DNA of 64,000 nucleotides from Acidobacteriaceae bacterium (lineage in GTDB: Bacteria > Acidobacteriota > Terriglobia > Bryobacterales > Bryobacteraceae): positions 1 through 64,000 of the forward strand of contig JAFAMD010000053.1 of assembly GCA_019233755.1 (NCBI GenBank), in the 5' to 3' direction. The translations under genes were made by a program, and so were the position numbers. Shown here in pieces: positions 1 to 8,012 of the stretch; within the stretch, counting starts at the first letter, position 1, and the number at the start of each line of letters is the position of its first letter. The notes under the pieces are model-generated. The model was given only the letters and a program-made list of their open reading frames with translations, searched no databases and had not been told where the DNA came from.

Positions 1-190
1 TCACCGGAGGAACGCTCGTTTATTGTGGGGTGGCCTGCGCGACTGCGAATCCGATTTGCGCGGGTCCAACGGAGCGGCGCTCCTTTGAGACTAAAGCGCT
101 CAATGCTTGTGAGCCTTACAAGGCCGTGCAGAGCCCGCAGCGCGAACAAATCGGCGGCTTGGTGCTGATGGATGCCCCCGCAGGCCCACA

Positions 191-631
191 TCATCGGCCC
201 ATCGCTTCCCGGCTATGGCTTCTTTCATCGCGCTCACTGAATTTCTTCGCCGGCACAATGCGCGTCCGCTTGTGACGGCCGAGGGCGAGAAGTCCCGCCT
301 TGTCGCCGGTGACGAGATAGTCCGCACCGCCGGCTTCCGCCAGCGCCAGCAGAAAATCGTCCTCGGGATCGGCCGACCGCTCGACATGCGGCAGCGCACC
401 GATTATTTCGGAGAGATGCTTCAACTCGTTAACAAGGCGACCGGCGTTGTGAGGTTTAATTCGGGCGGCGACGGCTGGTTTGTGCAGTGTCGCGCGCAGT
501 TCGTCGAGCTGTTCGGCGCATGTCAGCAGCGTGAAATGCCCTTCCTTCCATGCGCCATAGATAGCGGCGGGATGGCCCGTTGGGATTATCAGTGCGGACA
601 CCAGAATGTTGGTATCGAACACCAGGCGCAT
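191..631 (-). CDS. PIN-domain toxin (COG1569-type)
   Basis: The 146-residue protein begins with the PIN signature FDTNILVSA and carries further acidic positions (DELRATL near residue 45, DPEDDFLLAL near 88, VTGDKAG near 108). These fit the four-acid Mg2+ site of PIN ribonucleases. Its length and the order of motifs match the 'putative toxin-antitoxin system toxin component, PIN family'. Its ATG overlaps the stop of the upstream antitoxin gene by one base (TGATG), the usual translational coupling of such pairs. Known PIN toxins cleave RNA, often tRNA or rRNA; the target here is unknown. The gene appears intact, unlike the neighbouring pair at 1.1-1.6 kb. Confidence 0.85.
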   Translation of the reverse strand: MRLVFDTNILVSALIIPTGHPAAIYGAWKEGHFTLLTCAEQLDELRATLHKPAVAARIKPHNAGRLVNELKHLSEIIGALPHVERSADPEDDFLLALAEAGGADYLVTGDKAGLLALGRHKRTRIVPAKKFSERDERSHSREAMGR

Positions 632-903
632 CAGGCTTTACGGGCCATCTTGCTTTTGGCGCGTCGTTCCGCGCGTACTTCCCGGACAGCATTGTCGATG
701 ATTTTCTCCAGTTCGGCCGGGTTCGCATCGGCGTTGCGCGTCTTAATATCCTGCACCGTCCGATGAAACACGAACTGGCGGACAGCCTCTTCGATAAACT
801 TCGAGAGATCGCCCTTTTTCATTCCCTGTGCGCCCAGGAAGGTGCGCAGGCTGAGGTCGGTTTCCTTCGATACCTTAATATTCCAGCGGACAGCTTCTTC
901 CAT
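631..903 (-). CDS. Ribbon-helix-helix-like antitoxin partner
   Basis: A small charged protein (90 residues from the ATG at 903; a GTG at 918 would add five). The N-terminal part (RWNIKVSKETDLSLRTFL) reads as a ribbon-helix-helix DNA-binding fold. The middle (KKGDLSKFIEEAVRQFV) resembles CopG/ParD-type antitoxins, and the C-terminus is basic and Ala-rich. It sits directly upstream of the PIN toxin and ends in its start codon. It would bind and neutralise the toxin and autoregulate the operon from the AT-rich stretch just upstream (about 904-950). No operator repeat is clear enough to annotate. Confidence 0.75.
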   Translation of the reverse strand: MEEAVRWNIKVSKETDLSLRTFLGAQGMKKGDLSKFIEEAVRQFVFHRTVQDIKTRNADANPAELEKIIDNAVREVRAERRAKSKMARKA

Positions 904-1097
904 AAAGCATCTATACACCTAAACGCTTATACGCCTATTATGGCCGAAGATCGGTCATAAGGCACCGCGCTGGTCTTGCAACGCTCTGATCTCGCTTAAC
1001 TTAGTGGGACAGTCAAGTGCGATTCGAAATCGGCTAGACGTGTGGCTCCCCATTCCGCGAACCCACGGTCAGCGTCACATTGAGCGACAATCGAGGC

Positions 1098-1251
1098 ATG
1101 CAGCAACCCATCACGCGCGATCCTGAAGTGATGCACGGAACACCGGTTTTTCGCGGCACGCGATTTTCTGGAAGGCTTCCCCACGGTCAGCCGTGAACTC
1201 GCCGTCCAGGTCCTTGAGGAGTCACGGGAGCTGCGCTTAGCTCGAGTTTGA
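1098..1251 (+). pseudogene. DUF433 antitoxin, decayed
   Basis: The reading frame opens with a typical DUF433 start (DPEVMHGTPVFRGTR). It then breaks, and the family's C-terminal part (DFLEGFPTVSRELAVQVLEE) continues in another frame to a TGA at 1249-1251. The stretch between the two halves (about 15 residues in the family) is missing, so the gene has an internal deletion with frameshift. The stop overlaps the ATG of the DUF5615 gene as TGATG, preserving the ancestral operon arrangement. DUF433 proteins are VapB-like antitoxins of DUF5615 PIN-like toxins. Confidence 0.75.
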
Positions 1252-1617
1252 TGCGCATCCTGATTGATGAATGTGTTGACCAACGGCTCCGGTTTCTGTT
1301 CCCTGGACACGACTGCGAAACTGCCGCATTCGCCAAGCTCTCAGGGTTGAAAAACGGCGCCTTGCTAGCCGCGGCGGAAGCCGCCGGTTTCGAGGTGATT
1401 GTTACGACCGAACCAGGAGATCCCCTTTCAACAGAATCTAACCGCTCGCCAGATTTCGATGATTGTCTTGTGCGCTCCGACAAACAGGCTCGTCGATCTC
1501 AAACGATTGGTTCCGGGGGCGATTAGGACACTGGACTCGATCAAAGCCCGGCGAAGTCATCCGGATTATCTGAACTTTGTTCGGCGGAAGCCGTTTACGA
1601 ATCGGCAAGCGCCGTGA
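1251..1617 (+). pseudogene. DUF5615 PIN-like toxin, frameshifted
   Basis: Frame 1 gives the family start (MRILIDECVDQRL, then GLKNGALLAAAEAAGF and VIVTTE). The rest of the family pattern (QEIPFQQNLTARQ, then IVLCAPTNRLVDLKRLVP) runs in a different frame to the stop at 1615-1617. The break is near 1405-1415. Both halves are recognisable and adjacent, so a single recent indel is the simplest reading. Its partner antitoxin is also broken, so the pair is inactive as read. Confidence 0.75.
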
Positions 1618-1918
1618 GTCCGACATGCCAACTTTCCGTCAACGTGGATGCGTATGGTAGCCGCGTTTTTCGTTACCTATTCATTCAGCGACGCCCAGAT
1701 CATTGTCAATGAGTGCATTGCCCTGATCCCGGTAGTTGACTCTGCCGGGCAGTGCGGAGTCAGGCGGTCAGGGTAAAATGTCTCCGTTACTCTCGCATTC
1801 ATTCACGTATTCATTCGCGCATTGACGGCTAGAGATCTCTTTGTGTCTGATCGAGTTAAGACAGGCGGCATCGGCCGGGTATTCCCTGACACAAGACAAG
1901 CACATCTTGGAAAATCTC
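1618..1918. other. Intergenic stretch, no gene seen
   Basis: No supported coding frame. It holds a small inverted repeat (GACTC near 1739 with GAGTC near 1756) and a run of ATTCATTC-like repeats (about 1795-1825). Neither is strong enough to name as a regulatory site. Confidence 0.4.
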
Positions 1919-2635
1919 GTGCGGAAACATCGTTTCAAGCTCATCACTTTGGTCTTTCTTGTTCAGCTTGGCTTGGCTGGGGCAACCCGCCCGGCAGCAG
2001 CGCAGGCAGAAAAGGCGCCGTATCCGGCCATGGCTACCGTTGATGAGTATTTGATCCCCGACGAGAATACTGAGATCGCGCTCGCCCGCAGCGCTGCTCC
2101 GGCATCCATTTCAGATCGAGCCGAGGTGATGATCCTGGGGCGGAAGGGATTCGCGACCGCAGCAAGAGGCACGAATGGTTTTCTTTGCATGGTGGAGCGA
2201 TCATGGGGCGCCTCCACCGATGCTCCGGAATTCTGGAATCCCAAAATCCGCTCCCCCATTTGCTTTAATCCGCAGGCCGCACGAACGTTTGCTCGCATCT
2301 TCCTGATGAAGACCAAACTGGTGCTGGAAGGAAAATCGAAAGCGGAGATTGTAGCGGCGACCGCTTCGGCACTGGATAAGAAGGAACTGCCCGCGCTGGA
2401 GCCGGGAGCCATGTGCTACATGATGTCGAAGCAGCAATATTTAAACGACCAGGGCGCGAGCTGGCACCCCCATCTGATGTTTTTTGTGTCGGGCGACGCG
2501 GCGAAAAGCTGGGGAGCCGATCTGCCGGGTTCGCCGATTATGGCTGCGAATGATCCTGAGGAGCGGACCACAATCCTCATGGTCTGGGTCGGCAATTGGT
2601 CCGATGGGTCGCCTGCTCCGCCGATGGAGCACTGA
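1919..2635 (+). CDS. Secreted protein of unknown function
   Basis: The GTG at 1919 gives a 238-residue protein whose first 30 residues form a clear Sec signal peptide (basic RKHRFK, hydrophobic core LITLVFLVQLGLAG, cleavage near AAAQA). The frame stays open upstream to 1841, but that start would bury the signal. The mature part has no motif I can name; it includes FLCMVERSWG, ICFNPQAART and MCYMMSKQQYL. Its general look (periplasmic, many Met and Cys) recalls uncharacterised secreted proteins common in Acidobacteria. Function unknown. It converges on the SDR-like gene at 2753. Confidence 0.65.
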   Translation: MRKHRFKLITLVFLVQLGLAGATRPAAAQAEKAPYPAMATVDEYLIPDENTEIALARSAAPASISDRAEVMILGRKGFATAARGTNGFLCMVERSWGASTDAPEFWNPKIRSPICFNPQAARTFARIFLMKTKLVLEGKSKAEIVAATASALDKKELPALEPGAMCYMMSKQQYLNDQGASWHPHLMFFVSGDAAKSWGADLPGSPIMAANDPEERTTILMVWVGNWSDGSPAPPMEH

Positions 2636-2658
2636 CGCCGCGTCAATCGTTGAGGTGG

Positions 2659-2695
2659 GCGGCCCGCGTCTGGCACGCCGTCGCTTGCGGGCCGG
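2659..2695. terminator. Hairpin between convergent genes
   Basis: GGCCCGC (2661-2667) pairs with GCGGGCC (2687-2693) and can extend outward with one mismatch. It lies between two converging genes. There is no clear T-tract, so the role as a terminator is inferred from position. Confidence 0.3.
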
Positions 2696-2752
2696 CATCA
2701 ATGAGTACATGGCCCTGATAGCACCAATTGAGAAAAGCGATGTGTCATTGGC

Positions 2753-3436
2753 TCAATTTAGAACCGAGAGCTGCGCAGCGAGTTTTTTCATTGCTGCATT
2801 TTCGCGGATAACTTCACCGCCCTCTCGACTGTGCAAAGCTATTTCTGCGGCGATTGAGCGAGCGAGAATTCGCTGATCAATATTGCCAAACGGCCCAGGC
2901 ACGAGGCTTCCCAACAAACCGACCCAGGCCGGGGTATGAGGGTTGCCGACAATGATGCCGGGTCGAAAGATGGCGAGGCGGGTAAAACCGATGTTGCGCA
3001 CGGTGTCTTCCTTCATGCCCATTACTCGGACATAGCGAAACCGGCTGCGGGCTGTGCTTCCTACCGCTGAAAGTAGGCAAAACTGGGCGATTCCCGCGTC
3101 ATAGCAGCCACGCGCAAAGGTACCCACGACGCCGAGTTCAAGTCGTTTCAAGTCTTCTTCGCTCCAGCGCCTCCATCCAGAACCGACACCTACACAGCTC
3201 ACAGCGCTCGCGGGACCGTGACTCAAAACTTCGCGGGCAAGGGCGGCAGTGCGCTCGGCAAAATCAGCAGCGCCGGTATCCAGAACGACGTTGCGTACCC
3301 GCGATCGCGCCGCAATGGGCTTTCTGGTGACCATTACCATTTCCCGACATTCCGGAATTGCTAGCAACTCCGTGACGGCTGCACCACCGACTTGCCCGGT
3401 ACCACCGAGGATAATTGCGGCGAAATTCTGGTTCAT
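2753..3436 (-). CDS. NAD(P)-binding SDR-like protein (HTATIP2/TIP30 type)
   Basis: A 227-residue protein with an N-terminal Rossmann nucleotide-binding motif (ILGGTGQVGGAAV). It shows the LLSAVGS strand and RPGIIVG segment typical of atypical short-chain dehydrogenases of the NmrA/TIP30 group. The catalytic YxxxK appears only in modified form (YVRVMGMKE, with Y and K further apart), which suits a redox-sensor or atypical enzyme. Substrate unknown. Its ATG overlaps the stop of a short upstream lipoprotein-like frame by 4 bases. Confidence 0.75.
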   Translation of the reverse strand: MNQNFAAIILGGTGQVGGAAVTELLAIPECREMVMVTRKPIAARSRVRNVVLDTGAADFAERTAALAREVLSHGPASAVSCVGVGSGWRRWSEEDLKRLELGVVGTFARGCYDAGIAQFCLLSAVGSTARSRFRYVRVMGMKEDTVRNIGFTRLAIFRPGIIVGNPHTPAWVGLLGSLVPGPFGNIDQRILARSIAAEIALHSREGGEVIRENAAMKKLAAQLSVLN

Positions 3437-3594
3437 AAAACAGGACCCTGCTTAATGCTTCTTATGATCAAAAGCGCTAAGCGGTCACCTCCGTGCAGGC
3501 CGTCCGCCACCGCCTCTTCCGTACTACACGCCGCGATCGCCAGGGCACTCGCTAAAGCAATGGAAAATGTGGTGACCCGGTATCGGCGAGTCAT
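3433..3594 (-). CDS. Possible 53-residue lipoprotein
   Basis: An ATG at 3594 opens a short frame with a basic N-terminus (MTRRYRV), a hydrophobic stretch and a lipobox-like LAIAAC, so it could be an exported lipoprotein of about 30 mature residues. It ends in an ATGA overlap with the SDR-like gene, which argues for real translation. No good ribosome-binding site is seen and nothing homologous is recognised, so it may also be chance. Confidence 0.3.
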   Translation of the reverse strand: MTRRYRVTTFSIALASALAIAACSTEEAVADGLHGGDRLALLIIRSIKQGPVL

Positions 3595-3902
3595 GCGGGG
3601 AAAGTTTATCGTCGACGCTTTGCGTCTACGCGCTTCGCGGCCACCTTGGTCCCCGATGGGGCGGCGATTTGGCAACTGCGAGTTATGGGGTTTTGAAAGC
3701 TGCTCTGCTTGCGAGGACGCTGGTTGTGGATGGTGAGCCGGGCAGATTGCCTCGCTCGGAGTTGCTGTGATGGTGGAACTGGTTCCAATCGCAAGCATCC
3801 ACGGGCAGGCAGCGGGCTTTGCGAGTGCGCAAACAGGCACGTGCGCACACGTCTAGCGCGCCGCGCCGTGAAGCACGTCCGAGAGCCGAAACTGAATCAT
3901 GG
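3595..3902. other. Intergenic, no gene recognised
   Basis: Several overlapping short frames exist but none has a recognisable domain or credible start. It lies just beyond the stop codon of the IS91 transposase relic and may be residual element DNA. Confidence 0.3.
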
Positions 3903-4211
3903 TTAGGAACTGTCAATAGAGGTGACTATCCTGTGTTTGTGCGTGAGGAGATCGATCGCGGTGAAGCGCTCGACGACGCGCATGATGTGGTGACAGCGCG
4001 GACACGGATGACCCGATGTGGCTGGAGCAGTCGTGCCGACCACCGGAGGCGATATGGCAAGCAGCCTACAGCATAACGGAAGCAACTCTCTGCCGTTACG
4101 GTTGGCAAGGAAACCGAAGTAGCGGATGCGCGAAAAACCCGTCGGAAGGACATGTTGGATGAAGCGGCGCAGGAACTTTTCGTGACTGAGTGTCATCGCG
4201 CGCGACTTGCT
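3903..4211 (-). pseudogene. IS91-family transposase, C-terminal relic
   Basis: About 100 residues match the C-terminal part of Y2/IS91 transposases: MTLSHEKFLRRFIQHVLP, then GFSRIRYFGFLANR and a late CPRC pair. The catalytic domain upstream is absent; the same frame stays open to 5054 but no longer looks like transposase. This is a truncated, inactive element end, consistent with the decayed sequence around it. Confidence 0.7.
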
Positions 4212-4631
4212 GTGATGCGCTGCGCTCGGGCCGTCGCGCGCAACGAGCAGGGGTGCGATGTAGTTGCTGGGGAGTTGCTGACCGGCTGGTGGCTCCCACG
4301 GAACGGCGCGAACGCGATCAACCGTGGACGCCCTCAGAGCTCGCTTGAACACCAAAGAAGCCTGAGTGACCACCCGAACCCTGGAAATCGAACAGAGTAC
4401 GTGGACAAAGAAATTGCTACGTTTGTGCCACGTCCGAATTACGTTACTACCAGCGTGGCCTTCCAGCGGATCAAAGTGCAGGTCGCCAATATGCACGCGT
4501 ACACTGCGCGCGAGCTCTCCTCGGTGCCTGGAAAAACCCAAAGCCCGAACCGCCCGGTCAACACAGGCGCAAACGAAGCAGTAAGCGAGAATGCAGCTGC
4601 GCCGGACATGAATACTACGAGTGCATGGAAG

Positions 4632-5078
4632 GAATTCCGCGGTTCCGAATTCACGCTTATGATTCCGGTGAACTGCACCGGCTATGGTAATTCTCTGGCC
4701 GCGATGTTCGCTCCGCCCGGAGGGTTCGGCAGGTCCCCAGATGGCCGCATTGGCAATGTGATTTACGGAATGCTGACGGACCGCTATCGATCGCAACAGA
4801 ACCTCCGCGACGATGCGGCGCTCGACGAACTGATCCGCGAAATCACACGCGATAATCCTGGCATCCAGCCGAGTGCTCAAACGGCAATCACTGTGAACCG
4901 GCGTGCACGGGCGGAGACTGGAATCCGAGAACCCGTCCGCGAACAACGGCAGGGGCGAGCACGATTGGATGTTGGCGTTCCCGCTGCGCGACGGCGGTCT
5001 AAGGTACTTCGTTTTTGTGGCGCCCACCCCCGAGTTAGTGCAGTTGCGGCCCACATTTCAAACAATTTCAGAGCCTGA
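4632..5078 (+). pseudogene. Frameshifted secreted-protein domain
   Basis: Frame A (4632 to about 4900) reads EFTLMIPVN, then FAPPGGFGRSPDGRIGNVIYG and a helical segment. Frame B (about 4920-5075) continues with SENPSANNGRGEHDWMLAFP and LRYFVFVAPTPEL. Joined across one indel, the two halves resemble the C-terminal domain that Acidobacteria append to secreted M48-type peptidases and related proteins: a 'usable gene product then response to user quality' pattern of beta strands ending in a PTFQTI segment. The N-terminal peptidase part is not seen. Homology is from memory of the family pattern. Confidence 0.4.
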
Positions 5079-5331
5079 GAGTGTAGAGCTGAACGATTCG
5101 AATTTTCGGCCCAACGAGAGCACCCAGTCTATGCGCCTTGGCGCGAGATCTGGAGCGCCGCGCCGGTTGGGGAATCTACTGGCAATCTGCCCTGCCTGGT
5201 CGCCCATGTCTGGGCTTGGTGTCGCCTGCCAGAGTGATCCGGATTCAGTTAACATACATAAGCTGGATAGTTCTGTGCGTCTCTGATTTCTCGAACCGGA
5301 CTTCCTGCCGGCGCAAAAGGCATCGCACAAA

Positions 5332-5360
5332 TTGACGTTGCGCTTTTTTGTTACTTTCTA
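5332..5360 (+). promoter_or_regulatory. Candidate sigma70-type promoter for the beta-helix gene
   Basis: TTGACG at 5332-5337 is followed after 17 bases by TTTCTA at 5355-5360. It lies about 55 bases upstream of the ATG at 5415. The -35 is good and the -10 is poor. The remaining DNA between 5080 and 5331 shows no gene. Confidence 0.35.
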
Positions 5361-5414
5361 AGGCGCCGCCTGTTACGGTCGAGATCCGCAGCACAACAAC
5401 TTCGAAGGAGGCTT

Positions 5415-6596
5415 ATGCGTCCGGATAAGCGCGGTTTCGTTGCCGGCAGAACGCTATTCCTCGCGTCACTTGCCTGGACGGCGTTTGCCTTAGCGGCGCC
5501 ACCCGCCTCTGCGGCCGTGAACAACTTTTATGTTTCCACGAGGGGTCGCGACTCCAACGACGGAATAGCCCCGGAAAAGGCCTGGAGAACCATCTCCCAT
5601 GCTTCGAGAGCCATCAAGCTTGGCTCGGCGGGCGCGATTATCCATGTGGCTCCGGGAATCTATGAAGAAAACGTCCGCATCAGCAATTCGGTGCCGGGAA
5701 CGCCAGGTGCCTGGGTCACGTATATCTCGGATGTCAAATGGGCGGCGCTGATACGCCCGCCTTCCGCCCGCAGCCCGGGCATTTACAACAATGCCGCCTA
5801 CTCCATCATCGAAAACTTTGATGTGGGCGGGGCTGAGTGCACCGGGATTCAGCAGGACAGCCATCATCAGATCGCGATCGGGAACAACGTCCATAATTCC
5901 GCCGCCGGCTGCGACAACTCGAGCGGCGGCGGCGGAATCGTCGATTCCGACTGGGACGGAAGGGGAAACAGTCTATACGCCAATTTCGTACATGACGTCG
6001 GAATGGTGAACGCATCTTGCGAAAGTCGGAGAAACAGTACGATCCAGGGAATCTATCATGAGCATGCGGGCGGGACCATCGCCAACAACGTCGTGGTGAA
6101 CGTCTGCGACGCCGGTATATCGCTGTGGCATGCGGCAAGCGCCACGATCATAGTCAACAATACGATCGTCCACAACCGCGAGGGCATTTTCGTCGGCTCC
6201 GGGAATGCTCCGTGCGACACCACCGGCTGTTCCGGCAACGACTACACTTCGGTCATCAATAACATTACGGCGTTCAATACGGAGGCGGGGATCGCGGAGG
6301 GCGCGTCCGATGGCGGCCGTCTTGGCGCTCACAACCGATATCGGAACAACTTGACGTATTCCAACGGCGCCAGTTTCCGTCTCGAGCCCGCCTGCGACGC
6401 TTGCGTCACCACCGGCAATCCGCTGTTCGTGAACGACACCGGCACGGCCTCCGGCGATTATCAACTGCGGTCCGGCAGCCCCGCCGTGGGCGCGGGTACG
6501 GTGGCGTACGCTCCGAGCACCGACTACGTCGGCGAAGCGCGGAAGGCGCCGATCACCATTGGCGCCTTCCAGTCGCCGAAATGTTGTTCGCGATGA
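5415..6596 (+). CDS. Secreted parallel beta-helix protein (short paralogue)
   Basis: A 393-residue protein with a Sec signal (cleavage near PPASAAVN) and a strong ribosome-binding site (GAAGGAGG before the ATG). The mature part is a right-handed parallel beta-helix of the pectate-lyase-like/DUF1565 type. It opens with FYVSTRGRDSNDG and HVAPGIYEENV, then repeated strand turns (NFDVGG, NNVVVNV, VNNTIVHN). Cysteines recur in pairs (CDTTGC, CDACV). It is roughly two-thirds identical to the first 390 residues of the protein at 18212 but lacks its C-terminal LamG-like domain. In an EPS locus such proteins are often lyases, epimerases or surface-binding proteins; the activity here is unknown. Confidence 0.8.
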   Translation: MRPDKRGFVAGRTLFLASLAWTAFALAAPPASAAVNNFYVSTRGRDSNDGIAPEKAWRTISHASRAIKLGSAGAIIHVAPGIYEENVRISNSVPGTPGAWVTYISDVKWAALIRPPSARSPGIYNNAAYSIIENFDVGGAECTGIQQDSHHQIAIGNNVHNSAAGCDNSSGGGGIVDSDWDGRGNSLYANFVHDVGMVNASCESRRNSTIQGIYHEHAGGTIANNVVVNVCDAGISLWHAASATIIVNNTIVHNREGIFVGSGNAPCDTTGCSGNDYTSVINNITAFNTEAGIAEGASDGGRLGAHNRYRNNLTYSNGASFRLEPACDACVTTGNPLFVNDTGTASGDYQLRSGSPAVGAGTVAYAPSTDYVGEARKAPITIGAFQSPKCCSR

Positions 6597-6599
6597 CGC

Positions 6600-6616
6600 C
6601 CGGTTTTTCAAACCGG
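6600..6616. terminator. Perfect 7-bp hairpin after the beta-helix gene
   Basis: CCGGTTT, loop TTC, AAACCGG, starting four bases after the stop codon. A second perfect repeat (AAGGCGCC ... GGCGCCTT, about 6543-6568) lies inside the gene end. There is no T-tract; terminator role inferred from position. Confidence 0.4.
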
Positions 6617-6978
6617 CGCCGCTCAATCGTTGCGATTCAGGACTGGAACTTCAATGCAAATTGCAGCTTACGTTCGACATTTCGAGTGGAAGTGACTACA
6701 CCGAAATTCGGGTTCCCCAGCGGCTCTGGGGTTGGGCAAATACCGGCGTATTGGTCAGGTTGAACGACTCGGCCCGGAATTCAAACGCATAGCGCTCCTT
6801 GAACGGTTCCGAACGTATAGTTAGGCGACGCTGCGAAAGCAGCCGGATTGATCCATTCCGTAGCTCCCGCCTTGTGTAGTCACAACACTGATGGTGAGAC
6901 TCGCATACTGTCTAGGGCCGGTCGAGAGTGTTAGCACTACAAGACCTTCTCCGCACGCTGAAAAACCCTATCAATGTT
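6617..6978. other. Intergenic between convergent genes
   Basis: I see no gene, RNA or repeat here. It separates the plus-strand beta-helix gene from the minus-strand end of the EPS locus. Confidence 0.4.
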
Positions 6979-7980
6979 CTATGCGCCAGCGCCTTTTGCG
7001 AAACCGGGTCGCTCCGGTTCGAGCGCCTGAAGACGAAGGTACTCCGTAGCCCGTTTTTTGCTCGACAGATCTCTCCAGACACGGTCGACTTGCTCCTCCG
7101 TTAAGTGCATGATGCGAGCTGCCGCCGAACTCGAGACACCATTCTCCATGGCGTACCAAAGCATGTCTAATGTTTCGAAGGGCAGACGGAAAAAGAACTC
7201 TTCTTGGGATGAGGGTGCGCTGTATGTGTCGGTCGTCGGCGTCCGGTTACGGATCTGTTCCGGTATTTCGAGATACTCGGCCAGCCCATAGACCTGCGTC
7301 TTGTAAAGATGGGCAATTGGCATAACGTCCGCACCGCCGTCGCCGTACTTCACAAAGAAGCCCAGGTCCCGCTCATTCTTGGGAGCTGTGCCCATAACCG
7401 CGTAATTGTTCACTTCGGCGTGGTAGTAAAGCTTAGCCATTCGCGTGCGCTGCTTGAGGTTCGTGGCGGCCGTGATTTGCCGGAATTCCTCGGCAGGAAG
7501 CGGCTTTGTCATGGAATGGCCCTCCGGAGTCAAAATGGTTAACGAAAACGCGTTGAAAGAGTCTTGGTCGAGAAGATTGCCCGGGAGCACGATTTTCGAG
7601 CGGTAGCCGCGTGTGGCGTCGTATTCGGGAAACAAGCGGCGAATGGCCTCGTCTCTCCGCTCGTAGCATCCGAAACTCTCTAGAACCGAGGCGATGTTTT
7701 CGACTATAGGGACAATTCCAAAATGAGCCGCGACTTGCCGGGCGAACAGCTCACTTTCGCGCTCTGACTCCTTTTCCGGCAGAATCAGTGCTCTGACACG
7801 TTCGGCGCCAAATGAACGGGCGCACAAGCCTAACACAACAGACGAATCGACGCCGCCGCTAATGCCTACGACGGCGCCCTTTCGCCGGAGTTCTTCTGTA
7901 ACCGTGCGTTTTAAGAAGGACGTGATGCGTTCGACTTCGATTGGTGCGTCCAAATCGAGCGAATGCTCTTGAAACGTCAT
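6979..7980 (-). CDS. nadE: NAD(+) synthetase homologue, ammonia-dependent type
   Basis: A 333-residue N-type ATP pyrophosphatase. The PP-loop reads GISGGVDSSVVLGLC near residue 40, and later segments (KNERDLGFFVKYGDGGAD, then YKTQVYGLAEYL) are the NadE signatures for deamido-NAD binding. There is no glutaminase domain, so it would need free ammonia or a partner amidotransferase. The start is set by AGGAG eight bases upstream of the ATG. It is the last gene of a run with asparagine synthase, acyl ligase and carrier protein. That context, inside an EPS locus, suggests recruitment to amidation or amidine chemistry rather than (or besides) NAD synthesis. The domain call is secure; the role is inferred. 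Confidence 0.85.
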   Translation of the reverse strand: MTFQEHSLDLDAPIEVERITSFLKRTVTEELRRKGAVVGISGGVDSSVVLGLCARSFGAERVRALILPEKESERESELFARQVAAHFGIVPIVENIASVLESFGCYERRDEAIRRLFPEYDATRGYRSKIVLPGNLLDQDSFNAFSLTILTPEGHSMTKPLPAEEFRQITAATNLKQRTRMAKLYYHAEVNNYAVMGTAPKNERDLGFFVKYGDGGADVMPIAHLYKTQVYGLAEYLEIPEQIRNRTPTTDTYSAPSSQEEFFFRLPFETLDMLWYAMENGVSSSAAARIMHLTEEQVDRVWRDLSSKKRATEYLRLQALEPERPGFAKGAGA

Positions 7981-8012
7981 TTGTTGATCTCCTAAGTTCT
8001 TGAACTTCCGGG

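Noticed and set aside
1795-1825. CRISPR-like or tandem repeat
   Set aside because: Only a few imperfect copies of an ATTCATTC-like unit with no regular spacers; no CRISPR array or cas gene anywhere in the window.
3903-5054. A 383-codon open frame on the minus strand as a full gene
   Set aside because: Only the last 100 or so residues resemble a transposase; the rest has no protein-like pattern and is antisense to a better secreted-domain match.
5973-6626. A 217-codon minus-strand frame
   Set aside because: Antisense shadow of the beta-helix gene, whose signal peptide, ribosome-binding site and paralogue are clear.
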